64,000 bases of DNA, taken from assembly GCA_026545225.1 (NCBI GenBank), contig CM048849.1, forward strand, positions 46,279,336 through 46,343,335, given 5' to 3'. A program made the translations under genes and the position numbers. The DNA comes from Cornus controversa (Eukaryota > Streptophyta > Magnoliopsida > Cornales > Cornaceae). The notes below the pieces were generated by a model. It had not been told where the DNA came from and searched no databases. It saw only the letters and a program-made list of their open reading frames with translations. Below are positions 44,228 through 56,475 of the stretch, piece after piece (within the stretch, counting starts at the first letter, position 1; each line of letters starts with the position of its first letter).

Positions 44228-46223
44228 GCTTTCAGATGAAAAGACTATCATAAGCAAACAGAGATTTATACAAATTATAACTCTGTCATTCCACCCCCCT
44301 CCCCCAAAAACACACACACACACAGTCCCAATTTTGATTACTTTTTAACTACTCAAACTATGCTACTCTTTTAGAATAAATAAATAAATAAAATTAATAT
44401 GCAATGGAACAATAAACGGTTTCATCTAATTCCTATTACTTCGAATTTAATATTGAAAGTTAGAATTGCTAGGTGGTATGAAATAGTCAAAAGTACTATA
44501 AATCCAATATAATGCTATAGAAGATAAATTTTTTGAAATCCCAAAAAGAATGAAAACCCCTTGAAATTAAAAACCTGGTATGATCAACAAATTGGTTTGA
44601 AAAGCTTCACATGCAGGGACTAAATCAGAGTGCCTAATTGTTTTTAATATGTAGTGTAAAGAAAATAGAAAAGAAAAAGGAAGATGGTCATGCCCAATCA
44701 AGATCTTGATTAGTGGTAGGTGCCATCCCAGAAAAACGAATCAACCTAAAAGAGAAAAAAACAACAAACAAAAGAAAGGGAGGATGAGGAACATGTCTCC
44801 AGGCATACTTGTCAAGGATGATCAATGATGGAGTCGAGCAATCAACTTTTTGTGTATCCTGGTTGATTGGATTCAAGACTTTAGAGGAATCTTAGAAGAG
44901 AAGCAGGTAAGTGAATTGAGATAGTATGCCTAGTATGATTTACGTTTGAGGTAGTTATATTTCTGATTTTAACTTAGTATATATGCTTACCACCTTAAAA
45001 AAAAATTAAAGAGAGAGAGAGAGAGGCATAAACAAGTCTACTTTTGTTCATGTAATAAACAAGTTGACATGAACCATTAATTAAATGGGTGAAAACTGGA
45101 TACAATGATCATGCATTATAACCTGAACACAACATGTTTAACATTCAGTTTAGAAACCATGTTAGGATATGGACACGATTAAGCAGGAGCACAACTTAAG
45201 CTTTGAACTTTACTCAACCAGAATCAACTTGTTGAGCTAAATGCTCATCTTGGCTCATAAGAAACACAACCAATTTCTCGATGGTTTCAAAATACTCAAA
45301 ACATGAAAACAAATAAGATGGGAACTTTATGATCTGCTATGTTTGAGCGACAGTGCGACACAAGATTCCAAGTTGCTCAAAATAAAGTTGAACCAAAACC
45401 CAAAATCAGGCAGGTTGATGGGACCACTGAAATGTTGGCAACTACTATAATCTTTGATTCCATCCGTCAAAATTACATTTAAGTGGGTTAAACATACCTT
45501 ATAATATTAGAAACTGAAACATTGAGTCCAGAATAAGAAAAGATCCAACAACTCATACTATTTGAAATCATAATTTGTCAATCCTATGACTCCAAAAACC
45601 TATGATAAAGCAAAATCAAACCCTCCAGCATTTTTTTTTTTGGTAAAAATCAAACCCTCCAGCATTTCGTCCATCTATCTAAAAGAGTATCCAAGATGAA
45701 TTAGAAGTTAAATGAAAACACAGTCATTCCTTGTGACTAATAAACAAGTCGTGCCAACACCTTAATACCTTCTTCAAACATTAAAATGGGCTGAAAATAT
45801 ATTTGATTACCTTTGGTAACAACAATCAATTAATAACTCTATATTTACCAACTAATCTAAGAGATTTACCAAACAATTTAAATTATACCCGAATTCCTTG
45901 GAGTGCAAATACTAAGTTATAGACTACAAATTTACAATTGTTTTGAGGAAGTGACGTTTAGAATTGAATGGAACAATCATTTTGTCGAACATATTAAGTG
46001 CAAACTGAGGCTTTCCCGTATTTAGTATAGAATTGTATGAAAACGATATTATATGCTTATATATATGGAAAATAAACAATACCCATCTCATTAACCGGTC
46101 CCACATTAAAGAAACAAACAATAAAATCTACAATCGTGAACAAGAAACTAGAGAGAAGAACGAATAACCCAAAATGAAACAAAAAATAGAGAGAGAAATA
46201 GAAAAATAACAGATTAAACTCAC
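44228..46223. other. Probable TAF11 5' UTR intron
   Basis: Non-coding; CA run near 44,310 and GA run near 45,010. CAAACCCTCCAGCATTT is duplicated near 45,618 and 45,648. No gene supported. Confidence 0.45.
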
Positions 46224-46345
46224 CCAACTCCAAGTGTATTGATGCAAATAACAAACTAAACTCTGTTTTCTTCAAATTCTAAACTATTTGTGGCTTGAAA
46301 ACGAATAGGCTTTGTTGAAGGTTTTTTTTTCTCCGTGGAAAGGCT
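46224..46345 (-). other. TAF11: Putative TAF11 5' UTR exon
   Basis: Inferred from a TATA-like box upstream and a good donor (GAGTTGG followed by GTGAGTTT) at its 3' end. The 2-kb intron to the ATG-bearing exon would end in AAAGCAG at 44,226. The transcription start is not determined; an RNA read across the junction would settle it. Confidence 0.5.
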
Positions 46346-46364
46346 TTGTTGAAGTTATACCAGA

Positions 46365-46380
46365 GCTGCCTTTATAAATC
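46365..46380 (-). promoter_or_regulatory. TATA-like box of TAF11
   Basis: GATTTATAAAGGCAGC on the minus strand, about 25-30 bp before the inferred start of the 5' UTR exon. Confidence 0.45.
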
Positions 46381-46494
46381 CTTTTAATCCAACTTTAGGG
46401 GACAATACTTGCCTAGGACATACAAGGAGTATCCTTCTTACAGGGGTTTTGGTCAATAATAACTTGACACCTCTACGTATTTTTAAAATATACA

Positions 46495-47335
46495 GAAAAA
46501 ATTACAGTTAAGTGATACTTTTCTTATTAAAAGACAAGTAAGTCCTCAAAACTTTTCTTTAAAACCAATAAAACCTATTTTTTTTTCATTGAAAGAATAA
46601 GTCCTCAAAAATTTTCTTTAGGACCAACAAATTTTATTTTTTTCATTGAAAGACATATAAGTCCTAAAAAAAATTCTTTAGGATCAATAAGTCCTACTTT
46701 TGATTTTTTTTTTTCATTTAAGTCATAAATTACTACATATTTCATTTACACCATAAATAAATAGAAGTAAAATTTCAGAATTATATATTTATCCAAGAAT
46801 TGATATATAATCTATTTTTTATATATTTTTTTAAGTTTTAATTAGTTACTTAATAATATTGAATTATAATTTTGAATAATAATTAATTTAATTTAAATTC
46901 AATTCAAAAAACTCGTGTAGAATAAACAATTTTTGTACAAAAAAAATTAATTCTTATATAAAAAATTAATAACATGTATTTTTTGCCTTTTTATTCAAAT
47001 TCTATGTCTACTTTTGTAGGGTAATTTGAGTCAAAATTTTATATCTAATATTATAAATAGTATATATAATTTATTAAGGGTATAAATTAAAGATTTAGTG
47101 ATTTAGGACTTAAATGAAAAAAAAAATATTCAAAAGTAGACTTATTCGTTTAAAATAAATTTGTTAAGACTTTTTTGTCTTTCAATGGAAAAAGTAAGAA
47201 TTGTTGGTCCTAAAAAAAATTTTAGGACTTATTTGTCTTTCAATGGAAAAAGTATGACTTATTGGTCCTAAAAGAAATTTTTTAGGACTTATTTGTCTTT
47301 CAATAGGAAAAGTAGGACTTAAGAGTAATTTTTTC
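46495..47335. mobile_element. Mutator-like foldback element (841 bp)
   Basis: Both ends read GAAAAAATTAC going inward. About 240-bp arms are inverted repeats, each built of repeated units around CTTTCAATGAAAGACA and AAGTCCTAAAAAA. Flanks AAATATACA and AAATATATA fit a 9-bp target duplication with one change, as for Mutator-like elements. No coding. Confidence 0.75.
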
Positions 47336-47399
47336 AAATATATATCTATTAGCGTATTGTCTGTGCCTAGGGCACTATAAAAAATATAATGTTATTTTA

Positions 47400-48003
47400 G
47401 GTATGAGGGTAGAAGAATGTACATGTGAATTTAGGTGTAAATGTAGTGGGTGAATCGTGACCCTTTAATCGTAGATAGAGAAAATTATTTTAGACCATAG
47501 ATATGCATAGATATTTTAAATCGTAAGATTAGTTTTGTAAGCATTTTTGACCATTAGATCGTGATTTTTTTTTTTTTTGAGGGACATTCAAATACAATGT
47601 TTTCCCATCCGTTTTGGCTTTTGTGATAAATGGTTGGGCCTCCCAGTGTTAAGCATTGTGTTTGAATCTCCCTCCAAAAAAAATCACGTTCTAACAGTCA
47701 AAAATGCTTAAAAAACTAATCTTATAGTTCAAAATATCTATGTCTATCTACGATTTAAAATAACTCTCTCTATGTACAATCAAATGGTCACGATTCACCC
47801 ACTACATTCACACATAAATTCACAAACACATCCAACTAACCTCACACCCCTAAAATGACATTCACAAACACATCCACCTAACCTCACACCCCTAAAATGA
47901 TATTCACACTTAAATTTACGTATACATCCACCTAACCCCACACCCTTAAAATGACATTCACACCTAAATTCACATACACATCCACCACCTTCACACTCCA
48001 AGA
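47400..48003. mobile_element. Foldback element with minisatellite end
   Basis: A left arm at about 47,420-47,590 and a right arm at about 47,670-47,830 are inverted repeats (GTAGTGGGTGAATCGTGACC and TTAAGCATTTTTGAC on the pairing strand), around a short loop. The right arm runs into about four 42-54 bp repeats (CATCCACCTAACCTCACACC) up to about 47,995. A minus-strand Cys/Gly-rich open frame here is a product of the repeats. Confidence 0.75.
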
Positions 48004-48289
48004 AGAGGAATCATAGGTGGCCTCTTCAGCTATTCTAATAAGATTTTCACATTGTCCATGTCTTTCTTTAGATGGAAAATATCAATTTTCTTTTTTTCTC
48101 ATTTGTTCAGGGTTCGTTGGTTAGCTATAGCTCGCAGAAAAAGAAAAGAAAAAAAAATTAAGAGTTTGGTTAAAAAGAAAGTGAAAATGAAAAGTAGGAT
48201 TTCGTAACTACTTATTTTCTCCAAAATGTTTTAGGGTAAAACACACGAGTTTTTCGTGAAAGTTGTGTTTTTATATTTTAGTTTTCTAT

Positions 48290-48475
48290 TAAGCCCTTGT
48301 CAACAGATCCGATGTAAATTAGATTCAGTTATTAGTTGTTTGGGGAGAGTAAACTACAGGAGATTTTATTGGCGCGGGTGTGTGTATATGTATAAATGTG
48401 TGTCTGTATGGAACTCAACAGTTTCTTGTCTAATTCCCATTTTTGTTCATGTGGTTTTTTATTGTACCTCATTTA
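48290..48475 (+). pseudogene. Duplicate of the cystatin-gene 3' region
   Basis: Matches 17,390-17,575: GTTTGGGGAGAG, ATGGARCTCAACA, TTGTCTAATYCCC and GTTCATGT in the same order and spacing. The coding exons of the cystatin-like gene are not present here. Confidence 0.65.
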
Positions 48476-49382
48476 TGAGCTATAGAAATCAAAAATAATT
48501 CTGTAGGTATTCGAAACTAGCATTGATCAAGTTATTTTAGGAACAAAATTAGAGTGGAGTCCACCGAAATTTTGGACCAGGTCGAAGTTGGAATGTGTTT
48601 TCTTCCGTAAGTAGATAAGTATTGTATATTTACTTGCTCAAATTTGTTTCCGAATGAATGAGAAAATGACAGTACACGTTACTTGCAGCTTTTCACATTT
48701 ATGCACATGAATTTTTTGAATGTCTGATATTATTATTATTATTTATTAAAGAAACTAAATTTGGAAACAAGTGGGATTATACCTACACTAGACTTTTGAA
48801 TTCCTATTAAATCATAACTTTTGGAATTATTCCTATTAATTCATGACCTTTGGTAATACACACATTCATTCTTGGGAGGTTTATAAAAGAACCACACCTT
48901 GCTCTTCGAACCAAATCCAAGTTTCCTTGATTTGCAACTTGAGGGATCTTCTTTTATTTGAGCATTATAAAAAGATATTAGATGCATTACCTAAGAAATG
49001 TATTCGGCAAAGACACTATGGTTAGATCTAGTCGAGACTTGGATGAATTCCAAAAATAGAATTGTCTTTATTCCTTGCACACTTGGGAGACTTCAATTAT
49101 CTTTAGAACGTACTACTTTAATTTTGCTAATTTTTCTTGATCACCTCTATGTAGTAGTTCTCTCTTAAAATTGGTAGACTGATTAGTATAACCCTAAAGT
49201 TTTGTTTCTACCAATTTTTAATTATTGTCTTATTTACAAGTACAAGTAACCAATTTTTAACAAAAAAAATTACATGGAGGGTATATAAGATCCTAGCTAT
49301 TTTGATAGAATTTGAAACGGCAACAAATGGTATTTGAAATCCTGTGAAATCTAATCTCGTGATTTCAAACCGCATAAATTCT
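48476..49382. other. AT-rich spacer
   Basis: No gene supported. Confidence 0.5.
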
Positions 49383-49667
49383 TCAAAATCCCACCCATAG
49401 GTTCCAAACACAGCGTAAGTGATTCCACTGAAGCACATACTGCAGTGAAGTACCAATGCCCAAAGAGCATTTCTGCCCTAGACTTGCACATAATCTGAAA
49501 CTCAGAGCTTTCAAGTCATAATCTTGTAGAAAAAACATGGCAAGGCCACCAGAGACCATTTTAGACCGGCTTCCTCCACGAACCAAGGGCAGTCGATCCC
49601 CCTTTTGCACCGGTGTTTTAGAAGTCCGAATGGTTGTGTTACCGGGCAATGGAATAGAGAAAGCCAA
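49383..49667 (-). CDS. Unidentified open frame, possible first exon
   Basis: 94 codons from MAFSIPLPGNTTIRTSKTPV through GDRLPLVRGGSRSKM. The Ser/Thr/Arg-rich, acid-poor start resembles a plastid transit peptide; the second half is not protein-like. A real exon could end in the first half. The family was not recognised, and chance openness cannot be excluded. Confidence 0.25.
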   Translation of the reverse strand: MAFSIPLPGNTTIRTSKTPVQKGDRLPLVRGGSRSKMVSGGLAMFFLQDYDLKALSFRLCASLGQKCSLGIGTSLQYVLQWNHLRCVWNLWVGF

Positions 49668-50014
49668 CTAAGAATTGAGGGGAAGATGGAGAGTAGAAAA
49701 AAAGACTAAAATTGATGAAGAGGAACGGAAGTGAAATGAAGAACATATTAAAAAGAAAATCATATTTCTAATCATTGCCATTAGATATCTCAACATCTAC
49801 AATTAGGCCATAAAATATCTCCCTTCATGAATAAACTCATAAATTAAGTGTAATTAAATTTAATTACAATTTTATTGTTAGGATAAACTATTAATTTGAA
49901 ATTGAATTAAAAGCGATTAAATAGTGTAAATACAAGCGTATAGACTTGTACAGAAGTAACATATACATTCACACTTTAGTAAAAATTTTCAAACCCAAAA
50001 ATGTTGTGACCGAA

Positions 50015-50253
50015 GCTTGTTGAGATTGGAATCATATAGAGAATGGTAATGGTAATGCAGCAAAACAAACATAACCTTGCTCTGTCTATCTACCTCTATA
50101 CCTATATATTATATAAATATAGAAAGATAGATGAAGACATAGATAAAGAGAGTACAAGTTAAAAGGGTCAAAAGGTTAGAATTGCTTGTTGAGATTGGAA
50201 TCATATAGAGAATGGTAATGCAGCAAAACAAACATGAACCTTCCTCTGTCTAC

Positions 50254-50285
<32 letters not shown>

Positions 50286-50480
50286 AAGATAGATGGATGA
50301 ACAACATTTAAGCTTGGTATAATAGGACAAAAAAGTCGATCAACTGATTAAAAAATTAATTCTATAAAATCACAATTCTAAGTGCAGGAGCATACACTAG
50401 TCTATATATATTATATAAATATGGAAAGATAGACGGATGAATAGATAGATAAAGGTAAAAAGGGTCAAAAGGTTAAAACT
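50015..50480. repeat. About 169-bp direct repeat, two and a partial copy
   Basis: GCTTGTTGAGATTGGAATC starts at 50,015 and 50,184, each followed by ATGCAGCAAAACAAACAT and a TATA/GATAGATG tract; the tract recurs at 50,400-50,480. An AT run lies at 50,260-50,284. Confidence 0.8.
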
Positions 50481-51440
50481 TAAATATCAGTTCCAATAAC
50501 AACCAGTTTTTATTTATTATTCCAAACTCAACTGTGACCAAATTTATTCACATCTTTTCTCTATCAGGTAAGGCACAGAAGCACTAGAATAATTGTGCAC
50601 AATACACACACAAGAAACATATTATAAATGCACAAAAGCAGGTGAATGAGCATGTTCATCCAAAGTACTTCTCAACCAAACAAAAATAATATGCTAAGTA
50701 CAATTTATAGAAGGAAAAATAACAAACCCTAGATAGTAGACAGAGCTAGCATGAGGAAATTACCTTACCTGTGTATAATGAAGATCTTGTCACTTACCAC
50801 CATGTTTGTGGTGAACAATTGTGTTTGTGATCACATAAACACCTGAGTACCAATTTCATTACCTGATCTAAAAATGCACCATATAACAGTATATGCCCGG
50901 GACCATTCCAGTACCAATCTTTTCAATGCATTGCATTCATCACCATAATAACAAAGATAGATAACCTACTAGAAATCAATTAACCAATGCTAAGTCCACT
51001 TCTCAATTCTCCTTATCTTATCCAATCCATTACATCAACACTATCCCAAGTCCCAAACCCTTATAACCATTATAATAGAGCAAAAAAGGACAAAGCAAAA
51101 CAAGAAATGCTATCATAAATTTTCTCTCCTTCTGTTGATATTCCTATTTTGATGGAGATGGAGTTGTTGCAAGGCTTACAGCACCTTCCAGTAATCGAGG
51201 TTCTCAATCCCAACATTTCTCCAAAATAGCCTTCTTCTCAATCCCAACATTTCTCCTACACTCTCAATCCCAACATTTAGCCTTCCACCCAATCCTCACA
51301 TTAACTCCGGAGCATTAGTGCTGGTATAATCACACCTGCCATTATCTTGTCTACCTTCCCTTGTAAACTACTTCTGCTGCATCGACCTTGCGATTCTAGT
51401 GCCTTAGTCATGCTACCTCAACGTGACAGCAGACAAAAAA
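50481..51440. other. Spacer
   Basis: Short CTCAATCCCAACATTTCTCC repeats (three times, near 51,205-51,275). No gene supported. Confidence 0.5.
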
Positions 51441-51444
51441 AACA

Positions 51445-51760
51445 AATCATGATTATTGCTCTTGTAAATACATGTTTCAAGTGCACTCTCTCATCTAGTC
51501 TCATCTATCTCTTTTTTATATTTTTTGTTTTCTGATCTGTATATACATCAAACCATCAATGTTTGATTGTGGAAATCACAATTATTGCTCTTGTGCTCTT
51601 GTAAATACATGTTTTTCAAGTGCTCTCTCACATCTAGCCTCATCTATCTCTTTTTTATATTTTTTCTTTTCTGATATGTATGTGAATCAAACCATCGATT
51701 TTTTTGTTTTGCTTTCTGATATGTATGTGCATGAAACCATCAATGTTTGATTGTGGAGTA
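51445..51760. repeat. About 130-bp tandem duplication with partial third copy
   Basis: ATTATTGCTCTTGT..AAATACATGTTT, CATCTATCTCTTTTTTATA and AAACCATC follow each other in copies starting near 51,445 and 51,573; the last block occurs a third time near 51,735. Confidence 0.8.
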
Positions 51761-51926
51761 TGGATTGCTTGAATCTATGGAGATAGTGAAGTCAACGTTC
51801 TCTATTCGACTACATATCCGCTTATTTGTGGGGGTTGAAGTACTTGATATGTATATTCGAGCTTCTCGAGCCCTAGCTTGCAGAAGATGTCATTCGTATT
51901 AGTACACTATGTCATTCATATTAGTG

Positions 51927-52330
51927 ATCAAATAGCACACGACAGTCGAAATGATTGTGTCGACTCCTAATTGACTTCCACCCCCGCAATCCCTCTCAAG
52001 ATCATTTTCAAAAGTTATTATGGAATTTTGACAATTATAAATTGCAATACTTAGCCTGCTTTCTTCTCTCTGACTTGAATATTTAATGTCCAGTCTGATG
52101 AAACTGCTTCTCTAATCTTTCTAATTGCAATTTGAACAGTTTCTCGTACCGCTCGGATCAACATAAAGGTTATAGTGTACATGTACTAATAGTAATCAAA
52201 TAGCACACGACAGTCGGAATGATTGCGTCAGACTCCTAATTGACTTCCACCCCACAATTAGATCATTTTCTAAAGTTATGAAATTTTGACAATTATAAAT
52301 TGCAATACTTGCTTTCTTCTCACTAGCTTG
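51927..52330. repeat. Direct duplication (about 268 bp apart)
   Basis: ATCAAATAGCACACGACAGT to GCAATACTT..CTTTCTTCTC occurs at 51,928-52,070 and 52,196-52,321 with small indels; CGGATCAACATRAAGGTTAT follows each copy. Confidence 0.8.
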
Positions 52331-52399
52331 CATGTTTAATATAGCCATTCTTGCACTTAAGCCTTGTTCCATTCGGATCAACATGAAGGTTATGTAGTT

Positions 52400-52690
52400 T
52401 CTGGATATGAGCATAAAAGGGGTAAATTAGTAAAATCTTTGTATGGTCTAAAACAAGCTCCCAAACAATGGCATAATAAATTTGACTACATGTATCAAAT
52501 GGTTTCTTACAAATGAAACAAATAAATGTATATATTGTAAATCTGCAAATAACACGTGTGTATTATATGTTTATATGTGGATGACATGTTCATTATGGGA
52601 ACAAATCTTGAGATAGTCAATGAGACTAAGATGTTTTTTACTTCAAAATTTGATATGAAAGATAGAGGAGAAGTTTTAGTTCAAAATTAA
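52400..52690 (+). pseudogene. Ty1/copia RT remnant
   Basis: SLYGLKQAPKQWHNKFDYM, then across frameshifts a YVDDMFIMGTN palm motif and FTSKFDMKD. About 95 codons of RT; no LTRs are seen nearby. Confidence 0.82.
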
Positions 52691-52941
52691 AACTAATTTT
52701 TTTACACAATTGCCATCCCAGTTTCCTTATAAGTATTTGTCTTTATTTCTTTCAAGCTCAAAATTATTTACCTTTGGTAGGGCTGCGAACATAAGACCCT
52801 CCCAAGATGACGGGAGTCTCATGCACTGTTTTTGCTCTATTACACTCCAATTCCACTTGAATATGCAGTTTCAATTTTATGAGCAAACACTCCGTCTAAA
52901 ACTGATATCAAACATTATATTTGTCTCCAATTCTCTTCCAA

Positions 52942-53176
52942 GCAACCCATGTAGAAATGCACTTGGAAAATACACTTTTACAAAGACTATCAAATGCCCT
53001 GCTTCGTCTGTTATGTGTAGTCAAACCATATATACAATATTGGAATGACAGAGACCCTCCGCAACCCATGTAGAAATGCACTTGGAAAATACACTTTTAC
53101 AAAGACTATCAAATGCCCTGCTTCGTCTGTTATGTGAGTCAAACCATATATACAATATTGGAATGACAGAGACCCT
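52942..53176. repeat. 119-bp tandem duplication
   Basis: GCAACCCATGTAGAAATGCA to GACAGAGACCCTC is repeated with a period of 119 bp; the second copy lacks one base. The copies are almost identical, so the event is young. Confidence 0.93.
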
Positions 53177-53217
53177 CTTTGTCCACTGCATCACTTAAAA
53201 ATTAAACGAAAATTCAT

Positions 53218-54030
53218 GTAAAATTCATGTAGTTAGTCATTCAATCACAATGTAGCTACTATATAATTGCACATTTGGTTGGGCCAGAATAGGTTCTATA
53301 CATTTGGTTGGGCCAGAATGAGTTTCATAGAATAATATGACGTGCCAAGCACTCTAGTCCCAAATCTACCTAAGCCCCAGTATATATACTCCAACAAGTA
53401 TATATACTCCAAGAGTTCTGAATATTGAAGGTAATATCATGGGTAAACTCATCTATTTTTATTTTGTACCCAACTATAAGTACAACATGTTTCGAGACAT
53501 AATCCTCCCTACGTCCTCATCCATGTATTCATCATATTCGTGAAATCTGTCTTCGTTGAACTCGTGTCATCAGTTGGTACAACTTCATCATGTTGTACGC
53601 CATCGTAAATACCTGACAACAAATCCTTAAATATAAAATTATAATTCACCATATATAAAATTATATATATGAAAATAGTAACAAAATAATTTAATTTGAA
53701 CTAAGCAAGAAGGACATGTTACGTAAAACATATAAAAAATATATAAAAATAGTAACAAAACAATTTAATTTGAACTACATTATAAATCAAAAAAGAAACT
53801 TACAATATAAATGTCACCTTTATAAGGGTAATCGGTTTCGCGATAAAGTCCATAATCTTTTATATAGTTAAATGCGGTGCTATAAAATGCTCGCTCATTT
53901 CCGTATGCATCGGTATACAATATGTCAATGGGCTCTTGGTTACTCCACACCACAACTGTTTAATTCCGCTGCAAATACTATAGCACGACTCTACCACTTT
54001 TGTTGTACACATTCTGAGATAAAAGAAAAA
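53218..54030 (-). pseudogene. C1A cysteine-protease module outside the array
   Basis: Same block order as the array copies (minus strand): acidic segment near 53,510-53,600, decayed His block near 53,470-53,500, NSWG-equivalent region near 53,400-53,430, PMEPILAQP-like end and shortened minisatellite. YRETDYPYKG lies at about 53,815-53,845. The catalytic CWA codons are lost in a small deletion near 54,006. No gag or LTR accompanies it; its left edge falls where gag homology ends in the array units. Confidence 0.7.
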
Positions 54031-55190
54031 TGTAAGATTAATATTTGCATAAAAATAAGTACAAAAAAACTACATGGCAAAACCAATATGTTAGTAAAAA
54101 AAAATTTACATTTTAGGTGTTGTGAAGAATAATCATACAAACAGTCCAAGATCACTTATTTCTGCTACTTGTTATTTGTTTTGACCTAACTTATTTCTGC
54201 TTCTTGTTCTTTGTTTTGAATGCACCATACTAATGCCATGACTTCATAGAAACAGTTGTTACTTGTTCTTTGTTTTGACCTGACTTATTTCTACTACTTG
54301 TTCTAAACAAATGCATCATACCAATGCTTCACTTGCAGCAATCCCCTTAGTCCATAACGAGTAAAACAAACCCAATATCGTACCAGAAATAAAAGCAAGG
54401 CAGGAAATCTAATGTTTGTTTATCTGATATATGTGTGTGTGTGTGTGTGTATAATCATTATATAAAAATCAATTGAACATATAATCATAACCATAAATAA
54501 ATTGCTGTAACACCAAAAGTCCTTTACTAATAGAAATCTTGGTGACATGATTGGAGCTGCTATTACCAATGAATACAACTATATATGCATGGCAGGAGAC
54601 AGTCAATATATTAATTTTGTGCCAAGTGTGACATAATCAACACTAGTTTATTGGGATTTTTAGGCTATTTTCCTAAGGGATTCAATATTTCAAAGATGGC
54701 ATAAGGTAGAGTAAATTGCACCAAGGGGTTGCAGTCAAGCCCTTATTGTCACGACGACGTCTCTATTAACAGAGAGATAAATTTATCAAAATAAAATTAA
54801 TTTTGTTTAAATAAAAAATCAACCAGAAAATAAAAATAAAAACACAAAACAACTTACTTTTTTCCGAATCCACTCGATCCATTTAGCTTCTCCCTTCTCA
54901 AGAAGTAAACCTATATTAACAGCACAAAATATATGGGTGTTAGGTAACTTCCAAAATTTATGAAAGCTAGACTTAAATATTTTCAAGCATTTTAATTCAC
55001 ATCTTACCAAAAAGAAAAACAAAAAAAATGTATTGGCTTTCACAACTCATGCTAGAGCAATATAATAAGAGAAAGTGGAAGACTTTAAAGTCGGAACAAT
55101 TGAGGCAAGTTCATAATGACTAATAAAGAAAAAATTAAAAATCTGAAGAAAAAAATATAAATCAGCAAATATTTAAAAGTAATAAGTATG
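54031..55190. other. Spacer with GT microsatellite
   Basis: (GT)n at 54,431-54,451. TTGTTCTTTGTTTTGA and TTATTTCTGCT words repeat near 54,160-54,300. A possible small minus-strand exon at about 54,858-54,911 (AG acceptor, GTAAGTTG donor) is too short to assign. Confidence 0.4.
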
Positions 55191-55194
55191 GATG

Positions 55195-55335
55195 ACAACA
55201 GGGGCGGGTTTGGGCGAGGGAGCCCCTCCCGATCTCGGTTTAGCATAAGCCAATCCTCCCCGCCCAAAACCGTTTATGGAAGCACCCCTAACCCGTCCCC
55301 ATTTAATTTTCCACCACCCCGACCCGCTCACTCTA
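55195..55335. repeat. GGGGCGGG/CCCCGCCC dispersed repeat fragment
   Basis: GGATGACAACAGGGGCGGG and CCTCCCCGCCCAAAACC blocks in AT-rich surroundings; similar in style to 15,555-15,740. Confidence 0.4.
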
Positions 55336-55657
55336 TTAATTTGCAAATTTAGTTGTTAATCAAGAAAATCAGGGAAATTAAACTCAAACTAATTAGAAAT
55401 TCAGGACACAATGGATCTCAAACTACTAACAAATTTAGAAAACACAAAGGAACTAAAGTCGAACAAATTATTTTGAGAAAATAATTAGTGGTGGTCTAAA
55501 AATCATTTTAACAATAAATAATCGGATAAATTAGTACCACAAATTGTTCAAACTTAACTTTAATTTTCTTATTGTTGTAGAGTTTAGAGGACATATATAC
55601 ATGCACATAAATACATATATAATGAAATATGTAGAGAGAATAAACACCTGAGTTGAA

Positions 55658-55796
55658 ATCTACATACTTGGATGAAGAAGCGGCCAAAGACGAAAATAAC
55701 CAGTCTGATCCATGGAAATGGGATCTCTTTTCTGAGGTAATCGAAACATTTCATGACCAAATCGAGGAACGTACATGGCATCGCTTCTGTCTCCAA
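55658..55796 (-). CDS. Possible first exon of an unidentified gene
   Basis: METEAMPCTFLDLVMKCFDY then LRKEIPFPWIRLVIFVFGRF ends FFIQ at a GTATGTAG donor. A CT-rich, GAGA-type leader (55,850-55,960) on the same strand looks like a plant 5' UTR. A hydrophobic stretch could be membrane-associated. Downstream exons were not securely found. Confidence 0.35.
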
Positions 55797-55993
55797 GACT
55801 GATTGTTTGTCTTTTGCTATTGGATTAGGGCTTGTCCCATGACCGCGAGATCGGAGAGATTGGGAACAGAGGTGAGAGTGAGAGTGAAAGTGAGAGAATG
55901 AGAGATTGCGAGAGAGCGCTTAAGTAATCGCCATAGAGGTGGGGAGTGAGAGCAGCGGCTGAAGTTTCAAAATGACTTCCTAGGGTTTCTCAA

Positions 55994-55994
55994 G

Positions 55995-56028
<34 letters not shown>
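55994..56028. repeat. (AC)n microsatellite
   Basis: Pure CA run; similar runs lie at 56,445-56,471 and 57,203-57,217. Confidence 0.95.
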
Positions 56029-56033
<5 letters not shown>

Positions 56034-56080
56034 ACAACAATAATAATATTTTAATTATGTATATTAATGTATCTACTTAG

Positions 56081-56432
56081 GCCATCCACAATGGGTTCTC
56101 TAAATTTGTTTCTCCAGATTCAAATTCTGACCAGCCGCATCAAGATCTCTAGAATATGACTTCACAACAGCTTCTTCAAATTTTTACTATCCACACAATT
56201 AAATAATCTTTCACACAATTAAATAAATCTAAAATTTTACTGTGATATGTATATATGTTAAAGTTTTTTTAACTTGAAAATTTTAAAAAAGTTTCGTCTT
56301 AAGTCAAAACAATAGTCTAAGTGGTACTAAAATTAAAGCTCTCGAAATTCTCTTTCTAACAGAAATGGATTCATCAAAAAATTTAATTTGTAATAAAAGT
56401 TATTGAGATTTAAGTGAATGATACATACATAC

Positions 56433-56475
<43 letters not shown>

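Noticed and set aside
47795-48001. Cys/Gly-rich minus-strand open frame resembling a small secreted peptide
   Set aside because: It is four copies of a minisatellite unit; the Cys spacing simply follows the 42-54 bp repeat.
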